From Gemmatimonadota bacterium (GTDB taxonomy: Bacteria > Gemmatimonadota > Gemmatimonadetes > Longimicrobiales > Gaopeijiaceae), in contig DQPL01000086.1 in assembly GCA_015664885.1 (NCBI GenBank), forward strand, positions 1 through 37,479: DNA of 37,479 nucleotides. Direction: 5' to 3'. Numbering within the stretch: the stretch's first letter is position 1; the number at the start of each line of letters is the position of its first letter. The notes below the pieces were generated by a model, which made no database searches, was not told where the DNA came from, and worked only from the letters and a program-made list of their open reading frames with translations. A program made the position numbers and the translations under genes. Shown one piece after another: positions 17,432 through 25,641 of this stretch.

Positions 17432-17904
17432 TGCCTGGGCACTCCCATGCCGGAGATGGTTCCTGAGCAGACAACGGTGCCGTCGTCGAGCGTCATTTCG
17501 GCTTCAGACCGAACCTTACCCCGCCGGAAGAACACCTTGTTGGCGCGGATGGTCACGCGGTCACCCGGACTCACGAGGCCCGTGAACTCGACGTTGGCGT
17601 CGGCGAAGAGCGCCAAGGCGTCGAGTACCGCGTCGCGGCCCTGAGCGCGCGCGATCAGGTACAGGCCGAGGCCGACAACCCCGACCTGAGCGAGACTCTC
17701 GAGCAGAATCACGCCGGGCGTCACCGGGCGTCCGGGAAAATGGCCGCGATAGAAATCGTGATCCTCTCGGAAGGTGAAGCAGGCGACGATGTGCTCGTCC
17801 GAGACTTCCAGGACTTCGTCCACGAAGAGGAAGGGCTCCTTCTGGGGAAGCAGCTCGAAGACTTCCCGGGGCGTGAGTACCACGCCGTCAAATTCTTCGC
17901 TCAT
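17428..17904 (-). CDS. FabZ-like 3-hydroxyacyl-ACP dehydratase
   Basis: A 158-residue hotdog-fold dehydratase that removes water from 3-hydroxyacyl-ACP. The active-site helix reads 'YRGHFPGRPVTPGVILLESL' with H55 and the acidic partner E69, exactly the FabZ pattern. The N-terminal 'LLPQKEPFLFVDEVLEV' is also typical. It overlaps its neighbours by 4 bp on both sides (ATGA with FabA-like, GTGA with the KAS), so three consecutive genes are coupled. A second dehydratase of FabA type lies directly upstream. Having both suggests different chain lengths, or that one isomerises as well as dehydrates. Confidence 0.92.
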   Translation of the reverse strand: MSEEFDGVVLTPREVFELLPQKEPFLFVDEVLEVSDEHIVACFTFREDHDFYRGHFPGRPVTPGVILLESLAQVGVVGLGLYLIARAQGRDAVLDALALFADANVEFTGLVSPGDRVTIRANKVFFRRGKVRSEAEMTLDDGTVVCSGTISGMGVPRQ

Positions 17905-18494
17905 TCCGGTTCCATCCTGCCGCCCTTCGATCGCTCGCTCGGGTACGGATAGTCGGAATAGTCGATATCGAGAAAGGCACCGACTTTGGCGCGCTTAATC
18001 GTGTAGATCTCTTCACCGTCCACGAGTACGCGCGCGTCTCCGATGGCGATCGCGGACCCGGACTTGGGCAGGGCCTGGTAGCGGATGATATCGATCTCGT
18101 AGCGCACGAGCTTGTCGTGAGGGCGGATCTGCCCGAAAAACTCTATCTCGCCCGAGCCGAGCGCGCGCCCCGTTCCCAGGGCTCCCCGCCAGCAGCAGTA
18201 GAGGCCGATGAGCTGCCATACCGCGTCGACCCCGAGGCAGCCGGGCTGCACCGGGTCAGCGGTGAAGTGGCACTGGAAGAACCATTCGTCCAAGCGGATG
18301 TCCTTCTCGCCCACGATACGGCCCCTACGTCCGTTCTCGCTCATCTCGACCACGCGGTCGACCATGAGCATGGGTGGCGCGGGGAGGCGGGTCTTGAAGT
18401 CCTTGGGTGCGTCTTCGATCAGACGCCCGTAGGACATGGCCAGAATCTCGTCCTTCGTGAGATGTGGCCGCGCTAGAAACTCCTCGTAGGTCAT
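17901..18494 (-). CDS. FabA-like 3-hydroxyacyl-ACP dehydratase/isomerase
   Basis: A 197-residue FabA-type hotdog protein (Escherichia coli FabA has 172). Signature: LPAPPMLMVDRV, then WFFQCHFTADPVQPGCLGVDAVWQLIG, with catalytic H76 and D90, the latter being the residue that separates FabA from FabZ. GRALGSGEIEFFGQIRP also matches FabA. In FabA the enzyme can isomerise trans-2 to cis-3 double bonds and so make unsaturated chains; whether this one does is not visible. The ATG at 18494 has no clear ribosome-binding site, because the 28-bp end of an inverted-repeat element begins five bases upstream (18499). The stop overlaps the FabZ-like start. The C-terminal tail (YSDYPYPSERSKGGRM) is extra compared with the family. 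Confidence 0.92.
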   Translation of the reverse strand: MTYEEFLARPHLTKDEILAMSYGRLIEDAPKDFKTRLPAPPMLMVDRVVEMSENGRRGRIVGEKDIRLDEWFFQCHFTADPVQPGCLGVDAVWQLIGLYCCWRGALGTGRALGSGEIEFFGQIRPHDKLVRYEIDIIRYQALPKSGSAIAIGDARVLVDGEEIYTIKRAKVGAFLDIDYSDYPYPSERSKGGRMEPE

Positions 18495-18498
18495 TAGA

Positions 18499-18547
18499 AG
18501 GGTGATCGGAAAGGGGGGCGGGCCGCCACCCGTGCTGAAGCACGGGT
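18499..18547. repeat. Left arm of the inverted-repeat element with hairpin
   Basis: The 28-bp terminal repeat (18499-18526) is followed after one base by the hairpin ACCCGTGC-TGAA-GCACGGGT (18528-18547), a perfect 8-bp stem with a TGAA loop. The sixth stem pair is T-A here and C-G in the right arm. Confidence 0.7.
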
Positions 18548-18808
18548 ACCCGGGATGCCACGGCTCCAGATCCTAGGCGTGGCGATGACGCCATAGCCGT
18601 CACTACGGCTAGGAGCCCCAACGACGGAGATGGGGCCGTGCCACCCCAACCCACTCACTCGTCTGTCCATTTCATCTCGGTGTTGGGCACATGGCGGTTG
18701 CGTGGTTGATCCATCGTCTCTCCTCGTCGGACCACCACCTTCGGCGGCGGTGCCCGCTCCGCTACGACTCCTCGTCGTTCCTTGTCTGAACGCGCGCAAG
18801 CGCGGGGC

Positions 18809-18859
18809 ACCCGCGCCGAGGCGCGGGTCGCGCGGCCCACCCCCCTTTCCGATCACCCT
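18809..18859. repeat. Right arm of the inverted-repeat element with hairpin
   Basis: The hairpin ACCCGCGC-CGAG-GCGCGGGT (18809-18828) is followed after three bases by the terminal repeat 18832-18859. Relative to the left arm, the stem differs at both bases of one pair, so pairing is kept, while the loop sequence is free to vary. Confidence 0.7.
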
Positions 18860-18860
18860 C

Positions 18861-19853
18861 CTAAACCTTCCCGAACCGGTAGACGTGCCCTGACCAGGTG
18901 AGGCCTGAACCGACGCCAACCAAAGCCACGTCGTCGCCTGGTTGCCACTCGTCCCAACGCATCGAGACCACGCCCGGTGCACCTGCCGCGCCCGTATTGC
19001 CGAAGTCCACGACGCTGCTGTGGTGGAGCTCCTCGGGGATCTCGCAGCGCTGACATACCGCGTCGAGCATCCTCAAGTTCGCCTGGTGCCCCACGAAATG
19101 CAGGCGCCGGTCGGGGTCTGCAAACTCCTGCTGCAGCTTCTTGAGCACGCGTATCGTCTTCTTGATCGCGAACATCTGGACGGTCCGGCCGTCCTGGCGG
19201 AAGTGCTCGTTGGACCCGATGGTGACCTTGTCCCAACCGGCCGGGCTGCCGTCGATCGAGTTGCCGAGGATCTCGATGCGGGAAGGTACCTTGGTCGAGA
19301 CGACGGCCGCTACTGTGCCGTCTCCCCAGAGTACTGCCCCCGCTCGGTCCGAGTAGTCGACCGAGCACGTAACCGTCTCCGGCGTCACCACCAGCACGAA
19401 CTCTGGCACCGCTTCGGGCCTCATCATCGCGAGCATGTAGAGCGCGACGTGGAAGCTCGTGCACGCCGAGTTGATGTCGAACGATGGTGCTTCAATGCCG
19501 AGTTGTGCAGCTATCATGCAGGCGTCGGCAGGAGACATGGAGTCGGGATTGCAGCTTCCCGCGATGACCATGCCAATGTCGCTCGCCTGGAGCCCGGCAC
19601 GCCGGAGTGCCATCTCTCCGGCGAACTTTCCGGTCTCGGCGTGCGTGTAGTCCGACGCCTCAGCGGCCTGCGTGAAGTCCCGGTTCAGCGTCTCCTTGAT
19701 ATAGTCGAGCGACATCACGGTGCGCCGTGACTGAATGCCGACGCGCTCATCGATCCACCGGGAGTCGGTGCCGATGTCCAGATTGGTGAGGAAGTCGTTC
19801 GTGATCTGGTTCTCGGGATGGAAGTGCCCGAGCCCGTGCAAGTACATGCTCAT
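18861..19853 (-). CDS. Beta-ketoacyl-ACP synthase III-like (KAS III/FabH family)
   Basis: A 330-residue thiolase-fold enzyme of the FabH group, which starts acyl chains by condensing an acyl-CoA primer with malonyl-ACP. Catalytic residues are C131 in DINSACTSFH, H256 in FVGHQANLRML and N286 in DFGNTGAAGAP. The start is ATG 19853, overlapping the SDR stop by 4 bp (ATGA). A longer frame to 19913 adds only an arginine-rich stretch inside the upstream gene. The N-terminal 'YLHGLGHFHPENQITNDFL' and the IDERVGIQSRR segment match the FabH opening (WIxxRTGIxxR). Primer specificity cannot be told. It is the second gene of the set, and an inverted-repeat element follows its stop codon directly. Confidence 0.92.
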   Translation of the reverse strand: MSMYLHGLGHFHPENQITNDFLTNLDIGTDSRWIDERVGIQSRRTVMSLDYIKETLNRDFTQAAEASDYTHAETGKFAGEMALRRAGLQASDIGMVIAGSCNPDSMSPADACMIAAQLGIEAPSFDINSACTSFHVALYMLAMMRPEAVPEFVLVVTPETVTCSVDYSDRAGAVLWGDGTVAAVVSTKVPSRIEILGNSIDGSPAGWDKVTIGSNEHFRQDGRTVQMFAIKKTIRVLKKLQQEFADPDRRLHFVGHQANLRMLDAVCQRCEIPEELHHSSVVDFGNTGAAGAPGVVSMRWDEWQPGDDVALVGVGSGLTWSGHVYRFGKV

Positions 19854-20800
19854 CGCGACAGCCCCGAAATCGCTTCGCCGCCGTCTACGCGAATGATCTC
19901 GCCGTTGATCCACGCGGCTTCCGGCTGCGATAGGAGATAGATCACGTTGGCGACGTCCTCGGGTGTGGTGAGTCGGCCGAAGGGGTTTCGCGTCACCGCC
20001 TGTGCTTTCAGATGCCCGCTTCCGGGGATCATGCGCAGCGCAGGCGTATCAGTGACTCCTGCCTGGATGATGTTCGACCGTATCCCGAAGTGCGCCATTT
20101 CTACTGCGATGGATCGGGACACGGATTCGAGCGCGACCTTGGCGGCGGCAACCGCCGCATACCCTTTCCACGCAACGGTGTTGCCCTCGCTGGTGAGTCC
20201 GAACACGCGCGCGTCGTCGGCGAACATGCCGCGTTCGCGAAGCCGCTGAGTCCACCCGAGCAGGCTCGTGCCCATCGAATGGATGGTGCGCGCTAGGTCC
20301 TCCTCTTCGATGAACGCGTCGGCGGAGTACTCCGGTGCGGTGCTGATGCCTTGCAGGCCGTACACCTGCTGCTCGAAGAGTCCGTCGACGGTTTCCGCGA
20401 GCTGCGGGGCATCGACGTCCATCGCCGCGGCCAAACGCTCCCGGGCGTCGTTGTTGGAATCTGCTTCCGGAGCGATCAGCTTGAGGTTGCCGAACGCGAT
20501 GGAGTGCAACAGCACACGTACTTTCCCGGCGGCGCCGAGCGATTCTGAGAGGCCGTCCAGGATTTCGTCACGTTTGTCCGCGTCGAGCGCGTCGGCGTTG
20601 TATGTGAGCAGGGAGATGCCTCTCGCTCGCATCGCCTCGAACTCAGGCTCTATGCGCTTCATCGCGCCCCTGCGGTCGCGATGTACGACGCAGACGTTGC
20701 AGCCGTGACGAGAGAGCTTGTGCGCCGTGGCGAGGCCGAACCCGCTCGAGCCTCCTAGGATCAGGGCCCACCCGTTCGAATTGGAGTTTGTCGTCGACAT
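19850..20800 (-). CDS. SDR-family enoyl-ACP reductase-like protein (FabI/FabL type)
   Basis: A 316-residue short-chain dehydrogenase/reductase. The cofactor motif is GGSSGFGLA (residues 16-24). The catalytic pair is Y214 and K221 in WKGYAAVAAAKVALES, spaced Y-x6-K, which is the mark of enoyl-ACP reductases; ordinary SDR ketoreductases have Y-x3-K. The strand LLHSIAFGNL resembles the HSIAF motif of FabI, and the end (AAWINGEIIRVDGGEAISG) is a normal SDR terminus. It is longer than FabI or FabL (about 250-260) because of an insertion around residues 105-180. ATG 20800 is used; the TTG one codon before is possible. It probably performs the last reduction of each elongation round. It is the first gene of the coupled block. 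Confidence 0.85.
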   Translation of the reverse strand: MSTTNSNSNGWALILGGSSGFGLATAHKLSRHGCNVCVVHRDRRGAMKRIEPEFEAMRARGISLLTYNADALDADKRDEILDGLSESLGAAGKVRVLLHSIAFGNLKLIAPEADSNNDARERLAAAMDVDAPQLAETVDGLFEQQVYGLQGISTAPEYSADAFIEEEDLARTIHSMGTSLLGWTQRLRERGMFADDARVFGLTSEGNTVAWKGYAAVAAAKVALESVSRSIAVEMAHFGIRSNIIQAGVTDTPALRMIPGSGHLKAQAVTRNPFGRLTTPEDVANVIYLLSQPEAAWINGEIIRVDGGEAISGLSR

Positions 20801-20887
20801 CAAAGGGCGTATTCCCCTGTCCCCAGACGTTTCTGCTAGAGCCTACAAGAATACCCAAGAGGCCGAATTTGGGCTAGGAAACGGGCG

Positions 20888-22309
20888 TCAGCCTGGGCCA
20901 GACAGGGCGGCAAGATAGGGTGGACGCCCGAGCTGCTGCTCGGCCGTCCCGAGCGCTCGTTCGACCGCGAGCGCGGCCGCCAGCAGCATCTCGTCGTGAC
21001 CCGCTTGAGCAACCAGTTGCAATCCTACTGGCATGTCGGCCTCGTCGAGCCCTACCGGAAGCGTGACGGCGCACAAGCCGAGCATGCTGGCCGGACACGT
21101 GGGGCGGAGCGCCGCGGTGTTCGTCTCCACGTAGCGATCGAGATCTTGTAAATCCGAGACGAACGGGGGCGTGATGATCGCAGTAGGCAGCACGAGCAGA
21201 TCGGCGCCCTCGAAGAGCCTCTCGGCGCGCGCCATCAGTCTGGCACGTTCGGTGACCGAGTCGGCGTACCGCTCCGAGTCGCGCCCGGGCGCGCCGGCGA
21301 GGCGTGCACCCACCAACGGGTCGAGAATCTCCAACCAGCCCGGTAGGTCACGTTCGAGGAAGGCCCGACACTCCGCGCCCGCGATGCCACCCGTCATGTA
21401 CAGTCTCTGGGCTTCATCGAGAAGCGCGCCGTCTACACTAACGCGATTCCATCCGTGCGCTTCGAGGTCATCGAGCGCGCGCTGCAAGGCACTGGTGATG
21501 TCGGTCTGGCAGTCGTTCCAGATGGCGCATCTTGGCACGCCAAATCGGAGGCTAGCGGGTCCCAACGTGGAGAGGTGTCGCAGCAGTGCGTTTGCGTCGC
21601 CCCATGCGGGGTCGACCGCGCCGAAGAAGTAGGCGTTGTCCTCCGCGGTGCGCGTCAGCGCGCCGACGCTGTCGAGCGTCGTGCTCAGGGGCACGACCCC
21701 TGCCACCGACCAGCGGTCGTGCGTGGGCTTGTGGCCGACGGTTCCGGTCATGGACGCTGGAATGCGGATCGACCCCCCTGTGTCGCTGCCGAGGGCAACC
21801 AGCGCTGAGCCCTCCCAGAGGCTTACCGCCGCTCCGCAGGACGACCCGCCCGGTATGCGAGCTTGCTCGGCATCCCACGGGTTCCGGGGGGTGCCCCAGT
21901 GTGGGTTGATGCCGACGGCGCCGTAGGCGAGCTCGACGGTGTGCGTCTTTCCCATGACCACAGCGCCCTGGCTGCGCAGTCGGGCTACTAGCCACGCGTC
22001 GGTCTCCCACGAAGGCGGCAGCCGGCGTGCGGTGCCCGCAAAGGTTGGCATGCCCTGAACACCATAGAGGTCTTTGACAGACACGGGGACGCCGCAGAGC
22101 GGTCCACCCGACTCGCTTGCGAGCAGGTCATCCGCGAGGAGCGCTGCACTTTGCGCGGCTTCCTCGTCCATGTGTTTGTAGGCGTTGAGTCCGGTGCCGC
22201 GGTTTCCATGTCGCGCGAGCGCCTCTTTAACGAGTTCCACGCTGGACACGTCTCGCTTCCGAAGCGCTTCAGCGACTCGAGCGAGCGGCTGATCGATGCA
22301 ATCCGTCAT
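20888..22309 (-). CDS. Amidase-signature family hydrolase
   Basis: An approximately 473-residue amidase-signature enzyme, which hydrolyses amide bonds with a Ser-cisSer-Lys triad. The residues are K79 in PVSVKDLYGV, S157 in IPGGSSCGAAV and nucleophile S180 in LGSDTGGSIRIPAS. The rest of the signature (HKPTHDRWSVAGVVPLSTTLDSVG) is intact. It resembles members annotated as amidases rather than GatA, and no GatB/GatC genes are near. Start: ATG 22309 is preferred because the following MTDCIDQPL begins family-like sequence. ATG 22321 in the same frame is possible, and no ribosome-binding site is clear. It lies 87 bases upstream of the SDR on the same strand, so it could lead the lipid operon, but the larger gap makes this uncertain. 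Substrate unknown. Confidence 0.85.
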   Translation of the reverse strand: MTDCIDQPLARVAEALRKRDVSSVELVKEALARHGNRGTGLNAYKHMDEEAAQSAALLADDLLASESGGPLCGVPVSVKDLYGVQGMPTFAGTARRLPPSWETDAWLVARLRSQGAVVMGKTHTVELAYGAVGINPHWGTPRNPWDAEQARIPGGSSCGAAVSLWEGSALVALGSDTGGSIRIPASMTGTVGHKPTHDRWSVAGVVPLSTTLDSVGALTRTAEDNAYFFGAVDPAWGDANALLRHLSTLGPASLRFGVPRCAIWNDCQTDITSALQRALDDLEAHGWNRVSVDGALLDEAQRLYMTGGIAGAECRAFLERDLPGWLEILDPLVGARLAGAPGRDSERYADSVTERARLMARAERLFEGADLLVLPTAIITPPFVSDLQDLDRYVETNTAALRPTCPASMLGLCAVTLPVGLDEADMPVGLQLVAQAGHDEMLLAAALAVERALGTAEQQLGRPPYLAALSGPG

Positions 22310-22396
22310 GACCCGGAGCATAAGAGGGGCTTGCGGTCCCGCAAATAAGCATAGATAACTAAGCCGTTTTACCACCCCACCGGCCTTCCGGATTCA

Positions 22397-25300
22397 ATGC
22401 GTTCACTTTTCGTCGCCATTATGGCGTTCGCGGTATTCGCCGCCGCCGCGCCCTCGTCCGTCCAGGCTCAGTCCCGAACAACCTCCGCGATCCGCGGACG
22501 TGTGTACGGGACGAACGAGGCTCCCCTGATAGGCGCCCTAGTCATCGTGCGCCAGACGGACACCGGTGCTGAGCGTACCGGGCTGACGAACCAACAGGGT
22601 GCGTTCTTGATCCTGCTGCTGGCGCCGGGGGGGCCCTACACCCTCACCGTTCAGAACCTCGGGTACGCGGAGAGCAGCGTCGAGCAGATACAGTTGCGGG
22701 TGGGTGAGACGTACACCATGGAGATGTATCTCACGGTAGAGGCCGTAGAGCTGGCGGGCATCGAGGTCGCGGTCGATCGGGCTACGATCTTCACGCCGAC
22801 CCAGGTGGGGCCGGCAACTCGGCTCACCGAGAGGGTCCTCGACGCCACGCCCATCTTGTCGCGTGACATCACGCAGCTGGCGGTTCTGTCGCCACTCGTA
22901 AGGACAACCGAGGGCGGTGGCTTCTCGGTGGCGGGACAGAACGACCGCTACAACGCCATCCTGGTCGACGGACTGGTCAGCAAAGACATGTTCGGGCTGA
23001 CCGCCGGCGGGGTGCCGGGCGGTCAGGCCGGAGCCAAGCTGATCCCGATCGACGCGGTGGCACAGTACGAAATTCTGATCGCACCGTTCGACGTGCGACT
23101 CTCTGGTTTCACGGGCGGCGTGATGAATGCCGTCACCCGGTCCGGTACCAACGACTGGCGCTTCCGGGTCGGGGCAGTCCACCGAGCGGAGTCGCTCATG
23201 GGCGATCTCTCGCTACCGACGGGTCCGGTCGCGGCGTCCGGAGTGGACAGGAGCTTACTTGCCTTCTCCGGCGGCGGTCCAATCATCAGGGACAAAGGAC
23301 ACTTCTTCATTTCCGGCGAATTCGAGCGCAGGAACCAACCACCGAACGGGTACAATTTGTTCCGAGACCCGGCGACGCTCGTACGCGTCTCCGAGGAGAG
23401 CATGGATGTGTTTTCCTCGTTGATGCGGGACCAGTTCGGGGTCGATGCCGGAACACCTGGCATCTATTCGTTGGGACAGGAGCTCTCCAATATTTTTGCT
23501 CGTTCGGACTGGAACCTCGGCGGCGGCAATCGGCTCACGGTCCGTCACGTCTTCGCCAAAGCAACCAACGACGAATCTCCCAATCGTTCTGCGTTCTTGC
23601 CCTATGAGCTGAGTTCGAACGCGGTGTTCCGGGAGTCGACGAACAACATCACCTCCCTCCAACTCTTCTCCGGGTTCGGCGATCGCTTCGCAAACGAACT
23701 GGACGTGACTCTTCAGATCAGCTCCGACCAGACCACACCGGCCGTCGACTGGCCGCAGCTGGAAGTCGATGTGGCGAGCTCGGTGGACGTCGCCGGACGT
23801 CGCCGAGGACTCCGGCGCCCCGTGCGCGTAGGCGGCCAATTCTTCGCGCAACAAAACGGGCTCGATCAGACGAGCCTGCGCTTTACCAACGCCCTGGACA
23901 TACGTAGCGCGGGAGACGACGTAGTGACGCTCGGGGTGACCGCCGCCTACTACGACATTGCACACACCTTCCTGCCCGGCGCCGCGGGGGAGTACTACTT
24001 CCCGAGCTTCGGTGACCTGCAGAACAACGCGCCGTATCGCTACCAGCGCACGGTGCTCGAGGAGGGCGAGGACCCCGCAGCGAAATTCCAGGTGCTGGAG
24101 ATGGGCGCCTTCGTGCAGCACCTGATGAACGCGGGCCAGGGACTCACGATGCGTTTCGGCTTGCGCCTAGATGTGCCGCACGTGATGGGCGCGCCCCAGC
24201 AGAATACGAAGGTGCTCGACTACTACGGGTACGACACGTCGAATCTGCCCTCGGGCAACTTTCTGGTCGCTCCGCGCTTCGGCTTCAACTGGCAGAGCGA
24301 CGGTTTGCGCATGACCCAGGTCCGGGGTGGTTTTGGCTTTTTCTCTGGCCAAGTTCCGTACGTGTGGCTGTCGAACGCTTTCCACAACGACGGTAAGCGC
24401 TCGGTGACCTATACGTGTAACGGTCGGTACACCACCGAGCCCACACCCGCGCGGCCCGCTCCGCCGTTCAGCGTCGGGGCGCCGCCCACGTCGTGCTTCA
24501 ATCCGGATGCGGCAACGCAACCAGCCTTCAACGAGCTGCGCAGCGTCGTCGTGTTCGAGCCGGGCTTCAGGTATCCGCAAGACCTCAAATTCTCGGTAGC
24601 CGTCGACCGCGAACTGAGCGCGAACACGAGCTTCACGCTGGGCTGGCTCTTCAACAAAGCGTTGAACCAGATCGGGCTGCAGGACCTCAGTATCGAGAGC
24701 GGAAACACAGACCTGGTGGAGCTGGCTGGCACCGAACGCCGCTACTACGACGGTCTTGGAGGAGACTTCCAACAGTTGCTCCTGGTCACCAACGAGGGTG
24801 AGGATTGGGCTACGTCCATCAGCGCTGAGCTTCGCGGCCAGGTCAGCAACCGGCTCAACTACCAGCTCGGTTACGCGCTCGCCAAGTCGTGGGACCGCAT
24901 GAGCCTCGTCTTCCAGGACATGCACTCGAACTTTGGATTCAACCCAAGTGAGTCGGACGTGAACCGCCCACCTCTGCGCAGATCCAACTTCGACCGGCCG
25001 CACAAGTTCGTGGCGTCGGTCTTTGGCACCCCCTTCCCGGGCCTACCCACGACCGAGATCTCTCTGCTGTATACGGGCCAGTCGGGTCTCCCGTATTCGT
25101 ACGTGTACAACGGAGACGTAAACGGAGACGGCTACCCGGGCGTGGGAGGCGCGCTGGATCGCACCAACGATCTCATCCACGTGCCAGAGGATCCGTTCCA
25201 AGCTCCGCTGTCGCTTATCACGGCCATCCTCTTCACCGACGCGATCAAGAACGACCCCTGCTTAGCGAAGCACGTAGGCGAGCTCGTGCCGCGCAACGGA

Positions 25301-25639
25301 TGCAGGGCGCCGTGGGAGAATCGGCTGGACCTGCGGCTGGCCCACACCATGAGCTTCGGTGGACGCGATATCCGCCTCGAAGCCGACGTGATCAATGTGC
25401 TCAACGTCGTGAACTCCTCGTGGGGCCAGGTGCAAACCGTGAGCCCGGTAGTGCCGCTGATCGATCTGTGCAGCGTTAGTTGCGACGGCCCGCTGCCGGC
25501 GAGGTGGGGTGCCGCTGTACTGCCTACGCCAGACGATGAGGGCAACCTTCGCGCTCCGGATCCGTGGACCACTGTCAGTCCCGACTCACAGTGGCAAATG
25601 CAGTTCGGTATGCGCGTCACCCTGGGGGGAAATCGCTGA
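22397..25639 (+). CDS. TonB-dependent receptor with carboxypeptidase-regulatory domain (Oar-like)
   Basis: A 1080-residue outer-membrane receptor. The signal peptide is MRSLFVAIMAFAVFAAAAPS, ending VQAQS. A carboxypeptidase regulatory-like (transthyretin-like) domain follows at about 30-115 (IRGRVYGTNEAPLIGALVIV, TLTVQNLGYAES). Next comes a plug domain (about 140-250, with YNAILVDGLVSKDMFG and FTGGVMNAVTRSGTND), then a beta-barrel ending in MQFGMRVTLGGNR. The layout matches Oar-like receptors, common in Gemmatimonadota, Acidobacteriota and Bacteroidota. It would bring a substrate across the outer membrane using TonB-ExbBD energy; none of those genes is in the window. The lipoprotein gene behind it starts two bases after its stop, suggesting a joint unit. 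Diverges from the amidase across an 87-bp promoter region. Substrate is unknown. Confidence 0.9.
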   Translation: MRSLFVAIMAFAVFAAAAPSSVQAQSRTTSAIRGRVYGTNEAPLIGALVIVRQTDTGAERTGLTNQQGAFLILLLAPGGPYTLTVQNLGYAESSVEQIQLRVGETYTMEMYLTVEAVELAGIEVAVDRATIFTPTQVGPATRLTERVLDATPILSRDITQLAVLSPLVRTTEGGGFSVAGQNDRYNAILVDGLVSKDMFGLTAGGVPGGQAGAKLIPIDAVAQYEILIAPFDVRLSGFTGGVMNAVTRSGTNDWRFRVGAVHRAESLMGDLSLPTGPVAASGVDRSLLAFSGGGPIIRDKGHFFISGEFERRNQPPNGYNLFRDPATLVRVSEESMDVFSSLMRDQFGVDAGTPGIYSLGQELSNIFARSDWNLGGGNRLTVRHVFAKATNDESPNRSAFLPYELSSNAVFRESTNNITSLQLFSGFGDRFANELDVTLQISSDQTTPAVDWPQLEVDVASSVDVAGRRRGLRRPVRVGGQFFAQQNGLDQTSLRFTNALDIRSAGDDVVTLGVTAAYYDIAHTFLPGAAGEYYFPSFGDLQNNAPYRYQRTVLEEGEDPAAKFQVLEMGAFVQHLMNAGQGLTMRFGLRLDVPHVMGAPQQNTKVLDYYGYDTSNLPSGNFLVAPRFGFNWQSDGLRMTQVRGGFGFFSGQVPYVWLSNAFHNDGKRSVTYTCNGRYTTEPTPARPAPPFSVGAPPTSCFNPDAATQPAFNELRSVVVFEPGFRYPQDLKFSVAVDRELSANTSFTLGWLFNKALNQIGLQDLSIESGNTDLVELAGTERRYYDGLGGDFQQLLLVTNEGEDWATSISAELRGQVSNRLNYQLGYALAKSWDRMSLVFQDMHSNFGFNPSESDVNRPPLRRSNFDRPHKFVASVFGTPFPGLPTTEISLLYTGQSGLPYSYVYNGDVNGDGYPGVGGALDRTNDLIHVPEDPFQAPLSLITAILFTDAIKNDPCLAKHVGELVPRNGCRAPWENRLDLRLAHTMSFGGRDIRLEADVINVLNVVNSSWGQVQTVSPVVPLIDLCSVSCDGPLPARWGAAVLPTPDDEGNLRAPDPWTTVSPDSQWQMQFGMRVTLGGNR

Positions 25640-25641
25640 TC

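Larger units (their letters stand above)
18499..18859. repeat. 360-bp noncoding element bounded by 28-bp inverted repeats (MITE/REPIN-like)
   Basis: This stretch holds no convincing gene. Its ends are inverted copies: 18499-18526 and 18832-18859 match at 27 of 28 positions (core AGGGTGATCGGAAA followed by a run of six G). Inside each end sits a perfect 8-bp hairpin. The element fills almost the whole space between the KAS III stop (18861-18863) and the FabA-like ATG (18494), so without it the two genes would be only a few bases apart, as all other genes in the set are. Further internal hairpins lie at 18580-18593 and 18594-18611. No transposase gene is inside. Best reading: a non-autonomous mobile repeat or REP doublet. 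An RNA element that tunes expression within the operon is the alternative. Confidence 0.7.

Noticed and set aside
18494-18982. Possible 162-residue gene across the inverted-repeat element
   Set aside because: It crosses both hairpins and the end of the KAS III gene, and its Arg/Gly/Ser-rich translation reflects GC-rich repeats; no ribosome-binding site.
13869-20800. Modular polyketide synthase
   Set aside because: All activities are on separate, single-domain proteins of fatty-acid-synthase type; there is no acyltransferase (malonyl) domain or multidomain protein.
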